Positions 42,821 to 52,204 of a stretch of 64,000 nt of DNA are shown piece by piece. The position numbers and the translations under genes are program-made. Each line of letters begins with the position of its first letter. The stretch's first letter is position 1. The stretch is from Pseudomonas fluorescens. Lineage in GTDB: Bacteria; Pseudomonadota; Gammaproteobacteria; Pseudomonadales; Pseudomonadaceae. The stretch lies in NCBI RefSeq assembly GCF_005938625.1, contig NZ_VCNJ01000029.1:186001-250000 (forward strand). The letters run 5' to 3'. The notes under the pieces were generated by a model. The model saw nothing but the letters and a program-made list of their open reading frames with translations. It made no database searches and was not told where the DNA came from.

Positions 42821-43488
42821 ACCGCACGGTCAATTGGGATGAAATCCTGCAACTGGTGTTCAACGCCACCGGTGAAACCTTGTACATGGTCCTTCTTGCG
42901 GGGCTGTTCACGCTGCTGATCGGTTTGCCGCTGGGCGTGTTGCTGTTTATCAGTCGCTGCGACGGACTGCTGCCGATGCCACGCTTGAATGCCGTGCTGG
43001 GTGGCGTGGTCAACCTCGGCCGCTCACTGCCATTCGTGGTGATGCTGATCGCCCTGATCCCACTGACTCGGCTGGTGGTCGGCACGACGCTGGGCAGCAC
43101 CGCTGCCGTGGTGCCGATCACCATCGGCGCGTTTCCGTTCTTCGCACGCATCGTCGAAAACGCCCTCGACGAAGTCGACAAGGGCCGCATCGAGGCCATC
43201 CTCGCCATGGGCGGCGACATCGGTCATGTGATCTTCAAGGTGTTGTTGCCCGAAGCGCTGCCGGCGTTGCTGGCCGGAATCACCTTGACGCTGGTGATGC
43301 TGATCGGTTTTTCCTCGATGGCCGGGGTGATCGGCGGCGGTGGACTCGGTGATCTGGCGATCCGTTACGGCTATCAGCGGTTCAACAATGAAGTGATGGT
43401 CGCCACGGTGGTGGTGTTGGTGATCCTCGTTCAGGGCGTGCAAAGCCTGGGCGATCGATTGGTTCGTTCGCTGGCGCATCGCCGCTAA
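42817..43488 (+). CDS. MetI-like ABC transporter permease
   Basis: The 223-residue permease has five hydrophobic segments and the MetI wording 'LGRSLPFVVMLIALIPLTRLVVGTTLG' with an EAA-type loop 'EAILAMGGDIGHVIFKVLLPEALP'. It completes the MetNIQ-type importer and is followed after 8 bp by the ribose-type ATPase gene, so both importers appear to be on one mRNA. Confidence 0.9.
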   Translation: MNRTVNWDEILQLVFNATGETLYMVLLAGLFTLLIGLPLGVLLFISRCDGLLPMPRLNAVLGGVVNLGRSLPFVVMLIALIPLTRLVVGTTLGSTAAVVPITIGAFPFFARIVENALDEVDKGRIEAILAMGGDIGHVIFKVLLPEALPALLAGITLTLVMLIGFSSMAGVIGGGGLGDLAIRYGYQRFNNEVMVATVVVLVILVQGVQSLGDRLVRSLAHRR

Positions 43489-43496
43489 GGAATTGT

Positions 43497-45053
43497 ATGA
43501 GTGTGCCGATCGCTGTGGCCCGTGAGCCGCTGATTCGTGTACGTGAGTTGAGCAAAATATATGGTGCGAGCCGGGCGCTGAACGCCGTCAGCCTGGACAT
43601 CTATCCCGCCGAAGTGGTGGCGCTGCTCGGTGCCAATGGCGCGGGCAAATCGACCCTGGTAAAGATCCTGGCAGGCAGCCAGACTGCCGACGCTGGCGAG
43701 ATCTGGCTGCAGGGCGCGCCGCGCCATTTCAGTTCGCCGCTGTCGGCGCGGCGCTTTGGCATTGTCGCGGTGCACCAGCAGATCAACGAGGGCATCGCAC
43801 CGGGTTTGAGCGTCGCGGAAAACCTCCTGCTCGATGAACTGTGCAAACCGGACGCGGACTTCTGGCTCAATCGTAAACGCCTGCTGGAGCGCGCTGCGAG
43901 CATCGCCGCCGGGCTGGGTTTAACCTTGCCGCTGGAGCAGCCAATCGAGCATCTCGGTCAGGCCGAACGGCAATTGGTGGTGCTTGCTCGGGCCTTGGCC
44001 TTGCAACCGCGACTGCTGATTCTGGACGAGCCCACCGCCGCACTCTCCGATGCCGAAGCGCAGCGTTTGTTTGGTTTGATCGACACCTTGCGCAGCCGCG
44101 GCGTGGCGATTCTGTACATTTCCCATCGACTCTCCGACCTGCAACGCGTGGCAGATCGCGCCATCGTTCTGCGCGATGGGCAGTTCGCGGGCGAGTTCAC
44201 CGCTCGGCAGTTACCCGAAGCGGTGAGCGCCATGCTCGGGCAGGCGCTGGCCGAGCATGTTTACCAGCCGTGCGTGGCCGGGCGCGAGGTGTTGAAACTC
44301 AACGCCCTGCAAATTCTGCCGCGATCCGCCGCGTTCGATCTGACCCTGCACGAAAACGAAGTGGTGGTACTGACCGGGCTTCTGGGTGCCGGTAAAAGTG
44401 AAATCGCCGAGGTACTGTTCGGCCTGCGTAAAGCCACCTCGGGCCGCGTGCAACTGGATGGCGCTGACTGGCGTGCGGACTCACCGCGCCAAGCCATCCA
44501 AAGCGGGGTTTTCTTCGCGGCCGAAGATCGCGCCAGTCAGTCGCTGGTACCTGATTTCTCTTTGCGTCGCACCCTGACTTTGCCGTTTCTCGAGCGCTTC
44601 AGCCGTGGCGGTTTCATCCGCAACCGCGCTGAAGCGGCAGCGGTGACAGCGCAAGTAGCCGCGCTCGGGATCAAGACTGCCGGCATCGATGAGCCAATGA
44701 CCGCGCTGTCGGGTGGCAATCAACAGAAAGTCGTGCTCGGCCGCTGGCTGCTCGGCGAGGGGCGGGTATTGATCCTCGATGAACCCTTTCAAGGCGTCGA
44801 CGTACACGCCCGCCGCGACATCGGCCAACTGCTGCGCGACAGCGCCAAGGGCCGGGCGACGCTGGTGATTTGCGCCGATGTCGATGAAGCCCTGGAAATC
44901 GCCGACCGCATCCTGCTGGTGCGCGATCACGCCGTGGTTGCCGAGTACCCGCGCGCCGGCCTCAATCGTGCTGATCTGGTCGCTGCATTGGCCGGCAGCG
45001 ACGTGACCGAACATTCCCCTCAAGCCACGCCAAGGAGCAGAGCGAGTGCCTGA
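43497..45053 (+). CDS. Ribose/autoinducer-type ABC ATP-binding protein (two NBDs)
   Basis: The 518-residue RbsA-like protein has two fused nucleotide-binding domains. The first has Walker A GANGAGKST and Walker B LLILDEPTAAL but a degenerate signature (LGQAERQLV); the second has a divergent Walker A (GLLGAGKSE) and the signature LSGGNQQKVVLG with ILDEPFQGVD. That asymmetry is normal for the family. It overlaps the permease start by 8 bp. Confidence 0.9.
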   Translation: MSVPIAVAREPLIRVRELSKIYGASRALNAVSLDIYPAEVVALLGANGAGKSTLVKILAGSQTADAGEIWLQGAPRHFSSPLSARRFGIVAVHQQINEGIAPGLSVAENLLLDELCKPDADFWLNRKRLLERAASIAAGLGLTLPLEQPIEHLGQAERQLVVLARALALQPRLLILDEPTAALSDAEAQRLFGLIDTLRSRGVAILYISHRLSDLQRVADRAIVLRDGQFAGEFTARQLPEAVSAMLGQALAEHVYQPCVAGREVLKLNALQILPRSAAFDLTLHENEVVVLTGLLGAGKSEIAEVLFGLRKATSGRVQLDGADWRADSPRQAIQSGVFFAAEDRASQSLVPDFSLRRTLTLPFLERFSRGGFIRNRAEAAAVTAQVAALGIKTAGIDEPMTALSGGNQQKVVLGRWLLGEGRVLILDEPFQGVDVHARRDIGQLLRDSAKGRATLVICADVDEALEIADRILLVRDHAVVAEYPRAGLNRADLVAALAGSDVTEHSPQATPRSRASA

Positions 45054-46071
45054 TTCAAGTTCACTGTTATCGACCGAGCCGGCACGCGCCGAACGTCTGC
45101 TGCACGGGTTGATCCGCTACGGCCTGCTGTGGCTGCTGGCGCTGATTGTGGTGTTTTTCAGCGTTGCCGAGCCGGCATTCCTGCGCGTCGGCAACCTGTT
45201 CAGCATCCTGCAATCGGTGTCGATTGTCGCGCTGCTGGCGCTGGGCGTGACGCTGACCATGGCCGTCGGCGGCCTCGATCTTTCGATTGGCGCGGTGGCG
45301 GCGATGAGCCTGATGATCGCCAGTTACGTGATGGTCGTGCTCGGCTGGGGCGCGGTGCCGGCGGTGTTGATCAGTCTGGCGGGTGGGGCGCTGGTCGGCC
45401 TGCTCAACGGTTGGCTGATCGTCAAACTGCGCGTGCCGGACATTCTTGCGACGCTGGGCAGCATGTTTCTGGTGATCGGCGTGCAGCTAATACCCACTGG
45501 CGGGCGCTCGATTGCGGTCGGCATGACGCTACCCAGCGGAGAAGAAACCGAGGGTACTTTCAGTGCCGCATTTCTTGCGCTGGGGCGCGGGCGGCTGTGG
45601 GAGGTGGTACCGATTCCGGTGCTGATCACGACGGTAGTAGCGGTGGCCGTGTGGCTGTTTCTCGAACGCACACGCATTGGTCGTTTGTTCTATGCCATCG
45701 GCGGCAACGAGCAAGCGGCGCGACTGGCCGGTGCCCCGGTGCAGCGCTTCAAGTTATTGGCTTACGTGCTCTCGGCGTTGCTCGCATCGCTCGGCGGATT
45801 GTTGCTGGCAGCGCGCCTGGGGCGCGGCGATGTCAGTTCGGGCAACGGTCTGGTGCTGGATGCCCTCGGCGCGGCGTTGATCGGTTTTGCCGTGCTTGGT
45901 GCAAAGAAGCCCAATGCTTTCGGCACCCTGGTCGGTGCGCTGCTGGTGGCGGCGCTGCTCAACGGCCTGACCATGCTCAACGCGCCGTATTACGCGCAGG
46001 ATTTCGTCAAGGGACTGGTGTTGGTGCTGGCCCTGATGTTCACGTTCGGCCTCGCGCATCGGGCGCGTTGA
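45046..46071 (+). CDS. RbsC-like ABC transporter permease
   Basis: The 341-residue permease has about ten hydrophobic segments and the BPD_transp_2 signature 'LGVTLTMAVGGLDLSIGAVAAMSLM' plus 'GGNEQAARLAGAPVQRFKLLAY'. It begins at GTG 45046 with AAGGAG upstream, inside the end of the ATPase gene. In other pseudomonads such permeases import pentoses, purine-like or other neutral molecules; the substrate is not deducible. Confidence 0.9.
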   Translation: MPDSSSLLSTEPARAERLLHGLIRYGLLWLLALIVVFFSVAEPAFLRVGNLFSILQSVSIVALLALGVTLTMAVGGLDLSIGAVAAMSLMIASYVMVVLGWGAVPAVLISLAGGALVGLLNGWLIVKLRVPDILATLGSMFLVIGVQLIPTGGRSIAVGMTLPSGEETEGTFSAAFLALGRGRLWEVVPIPVLITTVVAVAVWLFLERTRIGRLFYAIGGNEQAARLAGAPVQRFKLLAYVLSALLASLGGLLLAARLGRGDVSSGNGLVLDALGAALIGFAVLGAKKPNAFGTLVGALLVAALLNGLTMLNAPYYAQDFVKGLVLVLALMFTFGLAHRAR

Positions 46072-46094
46072 GTCGCTTTATTCAAGGAAGTTGC

Positions 46095-47150
46095 ATGCAC
46101 GGTTCAATCACACAGTTCGCCCGTCATTGCCTCGCCGGTGCGTTATTTTCGGCGATGGCACTGAGCGCTCAGGCCAACGCCTTGCCCGGTGCGCCGGCGC
46201 CGTTCGACAAAGGGCAGGTGCAGATCGCGCTGGTGGGGTATTTGTTTTCCGGGGATTTCCCCGAAGCGTACTTGCGCGGCGTGGAAAAGCAGACCGAAGC
46301 GCTGGGTGCCAACCTGCGGGTATTCGATGCCCGGCAGCAGGCGGCGAGTCAGGGCGAGATGATCGATCAGGCGATCGATCTGGGCGTCGACGGCATCATC
46401 GTTCAGCTCGGCTTGGCGGAAACGCTGAAAGCACCGATTGATCGGGCCATCGCCAAAGGCATCAAAGTCGTCGCTTTCGATGTCGATCTGAACACGCCGC
46501 AAGTGACCCAGGTCGAGCAGGATCACCATGCGCTGGCACGTCTGGCGCTGGATCAAGCTGTCAAGGACAACGGCACGAAGTTCGATGCCGGCTACGTGTA
46601 CATCAGTGGTTTTACACCGATGGAGCGCCGCGATGAAATCTGGAGTCAGGTGAAGCAGGCCAATCCGGGGATTGTCGAGAAGGCCCGATTTGGCACGCTG
46701 AATCCGCCGATTGCCAACTCCGTTGCTGATCAGGCCAGCGCCGTGCTTCGAGCCAACCCGGGCATCAGCGTGATTTTTGCGCCGTTCGATGAGTTCGCCA
46801 AAGGCGCGAAAATCGCCGTCGACGAGGCAGGGTTGACGAGCAAGGTGAAGATCTACAGCGCCGATATTTCGACCGCTGATATTCAGATCATGAAAGAGCC
46901 GGACAGCGCCTGGGCGGCGACGGCGGCGGTCAATCCGCAAGTCGCCGGAGCGATTAGCGTGCGCAGTCTGGCGATGTTGATTGCCGGGGAAAATCCGGGG
47001 CATCAGGTGTTGGTGCCGCCGACGCTGATTACCCGTCAGCAGTTGCTGGATCTGGATGTGAAGAATGTTCGTGACCTGGCGCAGAAGCTTCCGAGCTTTG
47101 GTGATACCGCCAATGTTGCGCGGGCGCCGTGGATTCCAGTGGCCAACTAG
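46095..47150 (+). CDS. RbsB-like sugar-type substrate-binding protein
   Basis: The 351-residue protein has a signal peptide ending near AQANA and the peripla_BP_4 fold ('VQIALVGYLFSGDFPEAYLRG', 'GVDGIIVQLG', 'KVVAFDVDLNTPQ'). It is the third component of the ribose-type importer. ATG at 46095 is 23 bp after the permease with AAGGAAG upstream. A REPIN follows. Confidence 0.9.
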   Translation: MHGSITQFARHCLAGALFSAMALSAQANALPGAPAPFDKGQVQIALVGYLFSGDFPEAYLRGVEKQTEALGANLRVFDARQQAASQGEMIDQAIDLGVDGIIVQLGLAETLKAPIDRAIAKGIKVVAFDVDLNTPQVTQVEQDHHALARLALDQAVKDNGTKFDAGYVYISGFTPMERRDEIWSQVKQANPGIVEKARFGTLNPPIANSVADQASAVLRANPGISVIFAPFDEFAKGAKIAVDEAGLTSKVKIYSADISTADIQIMKEPDSAWAATAAVNPQVAGAISVRSLAMLIAGENPGHQVLVPPTLITRQQLLDLDVKNVRDLAQKLPSFGDTANVARAPWIPVAN

Positions 47151-47173
47151 AACATTTGCCACGACATCGCCCA

Positions 47174-47263
47174 TGTGGGAGCGAGCTTGCTCGCGAAGAG
47201 GTCCGATCAGTTGATATCTCTGTTGACTGACCCACCGCTTTCGCGAGCAAGCTCGCTCCCACA
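47174..47263. repeat. REPIN (TGTGGGAGCGAGC family)
   Basis: Inverted REP arms TGTGGGAGCGAGCTTGCTCG and reverse complement flank about 40 bp between the binding-protein gene and the molybdoenzyme gene. Confidence 0.92.
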
Positions 47264-47308
47264 GGGGTAACGCGTAGTTGCGCAAACTGAGGGAGTTCTG
47301 GAGTTTAC

Positions 47309-47974
47309 ATGCACAACAAAGCTTCGCGCTTGCGCAAAAGCCGTTCGCCGAAAAGCGATCCGGCGTTCGGTAAACGACTGCCTCCGGGTCAAGTGCTGAC
47401 GGAGCGCTTTCCAATCCTCCACGAAGGCGAAATACCGGAATACGACCTCGCCAACTGGTCGCTGCGCCTGTTTGGCACACTCGCACAGCCAATCGAATTA
47501 CGTTACGCCGACCTGCAGGCGCTGCCGCAACGACAACTGCGCTGTGACATCCATTGCGTAACGCGCTGGTCGAAGTTCGACACCGAGTGGAGCGGGGTGC
47601 ATCTGCGGGATTTGTTGCAGGCGTTCGATATCCAACCGACTTCGGCGTTCGTCATGGCCCACGCCGACCACGATTACCAGACCAACTTGCGACTTGTTGA
47701 TCTGCTGCACCCCGACAGTCTGCTGGCCACCCACTACGCCGGCCAGCCGCTGACCGCGCAACATGGCTGGCCACTGCGGCTGGTGGTGGCGGGGCGGTAT
47801 TTCTGGAAGAGCGCGAAGTGGCTGCGCGGGCTGGAGTTTGTTGAACAGGAACAGCCGGGTTTCTGGGAGCAGAACGGCTTTCATCTGCACGCCGATCCGT
47901 TTGCAGAGCAGCGATTCAGTGGTGATGAACTGGATATTGCCGAGGATGCCTGGCTGGAAAAAGCGTTCGATTAA
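47309..47974 (+). CDS. Sulfite-oxidase-like molybdopterin enzyme (YuiH/YedY-related)
   Basis: The 221-residue protein is a short oxidoreductase molybdopterin-binding domain with the molybdenum-ligating cysteine in DIHCVTRWSKFDTEW and 'TSAFVMAHADHDYQTNLRL' and 'GWPLRLVVAGRYFWKSAKWLRG'. It has no signal peptide or dimerisation domain, so it is the small cytoplasmic type. An oxidation/reduction of a sulfoxide or related group would match an organosulfur island, but this is inference. A REPIN stands on each side. Confidence 0.88.
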   Translation: MHNKASRLRKSRSPKSDPAFGKRLPPGQVLTERFPILHEGEIPEYDLANWSLRLFGTLAQPIELRYADLQALPQRQLRCDIHCVTRWSKFDTEWSGVHLRDLLQAFDIQPTSAFVMAHADHDYQTNLRLVDLLHPDSLLATHYAGQPLTAQHGWPLRLVVAGRYFWKSAKWLRGLEFVEQEQPGFWEQNGFHLHADPFAEQRFSGDELDIAEDAWLEKAFD

Positions 47975-48018
47975 GTCTCCAGGACGCAGCCTGTTCAAAC
48001 ATTGAAATACGATTAACC

Positions 48019-48107
48019 TGTGGGAGCGAGCTTGCTCGCGAAGGGGCCGGGCGAGTTGCCTCTTTGGTGACTGATCCACCGCTTTCGCGAGCAGGCTCGC
48101 TCCCACA
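48019..48107. repeat. REPIN (TGTGGGAGCGAGC family)
   Basis: Arms beginning TGTGGGAGCGAGCTTGCTCG face a reverse complement with one change (GCAGGC for GCAAGC) across about 41 bp. Confidence 0.92.
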
Positions 48108-48426
48108 GGGGGATGTATTCCGCACCTTGCTTAGTTGTAGATTAGTTGGTTCTGGTGTTGGCTCAGCAACACTTCTGTTGAACTAAGAACAACTTTTTAG
48201 AGCGATCTAACCTAAGTGTTATTGGTTCTTTTACGATCGACGGAAGCTCGTCTAGCATCGGCTTTCAAGGGGAAACGTCTCACACTGGGGAAACTGCAAC
48301 TCACCGTCAAAAAGCCTTCACTGCCTTCCAGAAATCCAAAACTACAGCAGACATTGCCGCGCATTGCTTGCCGAACTTTATTGTCGGCAACAGCCGGGTA
48401 TTAACTGCGATTCAAGGAGCTGTTAT
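48108..48426 (+). other. Long leader/promoter region of TonB receptor
   Basis: About 320 bp without a credible ORF. It is AT-richer near 48125-48245 and ends in CAAGGAG before the receptor. No Fur box is visible, so iron control is doubtful. Small dyads (TTGGTTCT / AGAACAA-like at 48145-48235) might be activator sites. Confidence 0.4.
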
Positions 48427-50814
48427 ATGCATTACCGTTCCCGTTCATTACTGGCGGCTGCCGTCGCGTGCGCCATCTGGCAACTTCCGGCCAATGCCGA
48501 AGAAACTGCGGCAAGCGCCGACAGCGACTCCCGCCTCGGCACGGTGTTGGTCACTGGCACTCGGGGTACTTCGCGCACCGTGCTCGATTCGCCGGTGCCG
48601 GTCGACGTGCTTACCGCCGAAGACCTCAAATCCGCCGGCGCCGCTGATGGTGAACTGGGCGCGGCGTTGCAGACGTTATTGCCATCCTTCAGCCTGCCGC
48701 GCCAATCCAACTCCGGTGGCGCCGACCATGTGCGTGCGGCGCAACTGCGCGGCATGAGCCCGGATCAGGTGCTGGTGCTGGTCAACGGCAAGCGTCGCCA
48801 CACGTCAGCGGTGGTCAACGACTCCTCGAAGATCGGTCGCGGTACAGCACCGGTGGATTTCAACTCGATCCCGATCAGCGCGATCAAACGCATCGAAGTG
48901 CTGCGTGACGGCGCCGGTGCGCAGTACGGTTCAGACGCGATTGCCGGGGTCATCAACATCATTCTCGACGACGCGCCCGAGGGCGGCGAAGTGTCCACCA
49001 GCTATGGCGCCTATCACACCCATCAGGACGCCATCGGCAAGACCACCACCGACGGCCAGAACAGCGTGACCACCGCGAAGATCGGCACGCGTTTGGGTGA
49101 GGAGGGCGGGTTTATCCGTGGCGGCACCGAATACAAGGATCGCAACCCGACCAACCGCGCCGGTTTTGACGGCTTTGCCGATACCCCCGGCCAGCGCAAC
49201 TATGTGATGGGCGACGGCGTCGCGCGCGACGTCAACCTCTGGTTCAACAGTGAACTGCCGCTGGCCGGCGGCAAGGCGTACAGCTTCGGCACCTATAACC
49301 AGCGTCACACCACCGGCGCCGAGTTCTATCGCTACCCGTACGAACAGCCGCAGTTCTACCCCAACGGCTACTTGCCGCAATCGCTCGGTGACAACAAAGA
49401 CGTCTCCGCCACCGCCGGTTTCAAAGGCCTGATCGGTGACGAGTGGGATTTCGACAGCAGCGTCACCCACGGTCGCAACCGCTTCGAGGGCTCGACCCGG
49501 CGCACGCTGAACGTCAGCCTCGGCGAAGACTCACCGACGAAGTTCGACACTGGCGATTACGAGCTGCGCCAGACCACCACCAACCTCGATTTCAGCCGCG
49601 AACTGCGTCTGGGCGAGCGCTCCTTTGTATTGGCGGTGGGCGGCGAATACCGCTATGAAAACTACCTGACCTATGCCGGTGACGAGGCCTCCTACATCGG
49701 CTCCGGAGCCGACGGCGCCAATGGTCTGCGCCCGAGCGAAGAGTCCGATCTGGATCGCAACGTGTTCGGCACTTACGCCGAGTTGTCCGGCGATCTCACT
49801 GATCGCTTCTTCGTCGACGCCGCCACCCGCTGGGAGCATTACGACGATGCCGGCAGCAAACTCACCGGCAAACTCAGCGGTCGCTACAAACTCACCGAGC
49901 AATGGGCCTTGCGCGGTGCGGTCTCGAATAACTTCCGCGCGCCGTCTCTGGCCCAAAGCGGCTTCCAGAACACCACCAGCAACTTCGGCGATGGCGGTAC
50001 GCTGACTGACATCCGCGTGCTCTCGGTCAACGATCCGATCGCCCGTGCACTCGGCGCCGAGAAGCTCGATCCGGAAACCTCGAAGAACTTCAGCCTCGGC
50101 CTGACCTTTCAGTTGAATGAACGCTTCGACGCATCCCTGGACGTGTTCCGCATCGACGTCAAAGACCGCATCACTTTGTCGCAACGCATTGGCAGCGATG
50201 CCCTGGAAAATTACATCAACGACAATTTCGGCGTTGCTGGTGTGCACGACGTCAACTTCTTCACCAACGCTGCCGACACCAGCACCCACGGCGCCGAACT
50301 GGTGCTCAACTACCACCAACCGTTCTACGAAGGGCAACTGGGCCTGACCACCGCGTACACCTACAACCACACCAAAGTCACCAGCACCAAAGGCACGCCG
50401 TCGCAACTGACGGCGCTGGGCATCGGTAATGACGCCCTCGTTGGCGTTGAAGAAACCAACACCCTGACCGATGCAGCGCCGAAAGATCGCTTCATCTTTT
50501 CCGCCAACTGGGCCAGCGAGCACTGGGGCCTGCTCGGGAGGTTGACGCGACAGGGCGAGACCACTCGCGTGTTCGATTTCGGCGACTCGCAACCGGAGCA
50601 AACCTACGGCGCCGTGTGGCAACTGGACGCCGAAGTGGCTTACAAATTCACCCCGAAATTCAACATTGCCGTGGGCGGCAACAACCTCACCGACAACTAC
50701 CCGGAACGTTCCGGTTCGGCGATCAACTACGGCGGTAACCTGCCATACGACGTGCTCTCGCCAATCGGCACCAACGGCGCCTATTACTACGCCCGCGCCA
50801 CCTATGGTTTCTGA
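48427..50814 (+). CDS. TonB-dependent receptor, non-siderophore type
   Basis: The 795-residue outer-membrane protein has a signal peptide ending near ANA, a plug domain ('GTVLVTGTRGTSRTVLDSPV', 'LVNGKRRHTSAVVNDSS', 'IKRIEVLRDGAGAQYGSDAIAGVIN') and a beta-barrel ending in 'YYYARATYGF' with the terminal Phe needed for assembly. The 'VNGKRRH' plug is typical of the large receptor group that imports non-iron nutrients in pseudomonads and xanthomonads. Its stop overlaps the APC permease gene by 11 bp, so the pair probably moves one substrate across both membranes. Confidence 0.9.
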   Translation: MHYRSRSLLAAAVACAIWQLPANAEETAASADSDSRLGTVLVTGTRGTSRTVLDSPVPVDVLTAEDLKSAGAADGELGAALQTLLPSFSLPRQSNSGGADHVRAAQLRGMSPDQVLVLVNGKRRHTSAVVNDSSKIGRGTAPVDFNSIPISAIKRIEVLRDGAGAQYGSDAIAGVINIILDDAPEGGEVSTSYGAYHTHQDAIGKTTTDGQNSVTTAKIGTRLGEEGGFIRGGTEYKDRNPTNRAGFDGFADTPGQRNYVMGDGVARDVNLWFNSELPLAGGKAYSFGTYNQRHTTGAEFYRYPYEQPQFYPNGYLPQSLGDNKDVSATAGFKGLIGDEWDFDSSVTHGRNRFEGSTRRTLNVSLGEDSPTKFDTGDYELRQTTTNLDFSRELRLGERSFVLAVGGEYRYENYLTYAGDEASYIGSGADGANGLRPSEESDLDRNVFGTYAELSGDLTDRFFVDAATRWEHYDDAGSKLTGKLSGRYKLTEQWALRGAVSNNFRAPSLAQSGFQNTTSNFGDGGTLTDIRVLSVNDPIARALGAEKLDPETSKNFSLGLTFQLNERFDASLDVFRIDVKDRITLSQRIGSDALENYINDNFGVAGVHDVNFFTNAADTSTHGAELVLNYHQPFYEGQLGLTTAYTYNHTKVTSTKGTPSQLTALGIGNDALVGVEETNTLTDAAPKDRFIFSANWASEHWGLLGRLTRQGETTRVFDFGDSQPEQTYGAVWQLDAEVAYKFTPKFNIAVGGNNLTDNYPERSGSAINYGGNLPYDVLSPIGTNGAYYYARATYGF

Positions 50815-52204
50815 CGCGGGACCGGGGCGGCACCTGCCGGTGTTTCAGGCGTTGCTGATCACGCTCGGCATGGTGATCACCACCGACATCCTGAAAACCG
50901 CGCCGACCGTGGCCCTCAACGTCGGGCCGGAGCATTTCTATCTGGTCTGGGTGCTGGGCGGTGTCGCCTCGATGATTGGCGCGCTGTGTTTTGCCGAGAT
51001 GGCCACGGCGTTTCCGCACCCGGGTGGCGACTATCACTTTCTGCGCACAGCGTATGGCGAGCGCATGGGATTGCTGTTCGCCTGGTCGCGGTTTTCGGTG
51101 ATGCACACCGGGTGGATAGCCTTGTCGGCGTTCATGTTTGCCGATTACGTCAATGCGGTGTTGCCGTTGGGGCAGTACGGCTCCGGGCTGTTTGCCGGGG
51201 CGGTGATTGCGGCGCTGGTACTGCTCAACCTCACTGGCAAGCACATTGGTTTTATCACTCAGACCTTGTTGGTGGGGCTGTTGGCGCTGGGCTTTTTGAG
51301 CATTGCCAGTGCCGGCGTTTTTTTGGCCTGGCAAGGCATCGAAGCGCCTGTGCCGGATCTCTCGCCCGTCGCGGAAAACTCCGGTATGGCCGGGTTTTCG
51401 GCGGCGATGATTTTTGTCTTTCTGGCGTTCGGCGGCTGGAGCGATGCGGCGACGTTGTCGGCCGAAGTGCGTGATGGCCGGCGAGGGATTTTCATCGCCA
51501 TGCTCGGTGCGCTGAGTGTGTTGATGGCGATCTATCTGGCGCTCAATTGGGCGTTCGTTCAGGGCTTGGGATTCGCTGGACTGGCCGCCAGCAATGCACC
51601 AGCGGTTGAGTTGTTGCATCGGGCCTTCGGTGCACCGGGTGTGATGCTGATTTTGCTGATGGTCGGTATCGCCGCGATTGCGACCATCAACTCGACCCTT
51701 CTGGTCGGTGCGCGTACAACCTACGCTGCCGCGCGCGATGTGCCGCAGTTGCGTAGTTTTGGCGCCTGGGATGACCGCCATGGTGTGCCGCGCAAAGCGT
51801 TGCTGGCGGAAGGTTCGGTGGCGTTGTTGCTGGTGTTGTTTGGCAGTTTTACCCCGAGTGGCTTCAATACGATGGTTGAATACCTGACTCCGGTGTATTG
51901 GTTTTTTTTGAGTTTGAGCAGCGTGGCGCTGATCATTCTGCGACGGCGCTTTCCCGAGGTGCCGCGACCGGTGAAGGTGCCGTTGTATCCGCTGTTGCCG
52001 CTGCTGTTTTTCGGGTTGTGCCTGTACATGCTGTATTGCAGCGTGACGGTGGTGGGGTTTGGGGCGTTTTTGGGGATTGCGGTGTTGTTGGTGGGGGCGG
52101 TGATACTGGCAGTATTGAGCCGACTGACGCCAAGCCCTCACCCCAGCCCTCTCCCGGGGGGAGAGGGGGCCGACCGAGGTGTCTTGCGTGATACATCGAC
52201 CTGA
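50804..52204 (+). CDS. APC-family permease with repeat-encoded C-terminus
   Basis: The 466-residue inner-membrane permease has about 12 hydrophobic segments ('LGGVASMIGALCFAEMATAF', 'TINSTLLVGARTTYAAARD'). It starts inside the end of the receptor gene (ATG at 50804). The last about 25 residues (from 'LTPSPHPSPLPGGEGADRG') are encoded by a MITE-like repeat, so the repeat has replaced or extended the native end. The tail follows the last membrane segment and may be harmless. Substrate presumably shared with the receptor. Confidence 0.88.
   Translation: MVSDAGPGRHLPVFQALLITLGMVITTDILKTAPTVALNVGPEHFYLVWVLGGVASMIGALCFAEMATAFPHPGGDYHFLRTAYGERMGLLFAWSRFSVMHTGWIALSAFMFADYVNAVLPLGQYGSGLFAGAVIAALVLLNLTGKHIGFITQTLLVGLLALGFLSIASAGVFLAWQGIEAPVPDLSPVAENSGMAGFSAAMIFVFLAFGGWSDAATLSAEVRDGRRGIFIAMLGALSVLMAIYLALNWAFVQGLGFAGLAASNAPAVELLHRAFGAPGVMLILLMVGIAAIATINSTLLVGARTTYAAARDVPQLRSFGAWDDRHGVPRKALLAEGSVALLLVLFGSFTPSGFNTMVEYLTPVYWFFLSLSSVALIILRRRFPEVPRPVKVPLYPLLPLLFFGLCLYMLYCSVTVVGFGAFLGIAVLLVGAVILAVLSRLTPSPHPSPLPGGEGADRGVLRDTST

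Noticed and set aside
45129..47150. Apparent 673-residue protein running through the RbsC-like permease
   Set aside because: Only its last 351 residues are real (the binding protein from 46095); the earlier part is an out-of-frame reading of the permease gene.
47174..48107. Two REPINs around the molybdoenzyme gene as a composite mobile element
   Set aside because: REPINs are common here, differ in their spacers and show no transposase or target duplication; flanking a gene by chance is expected.
50723..52141. 472-codon minus-strand frame over the APC permease
   Set aside because: It has no family features and is rich in Arg/His/Gln typical of antisense frames of membrane proteins.
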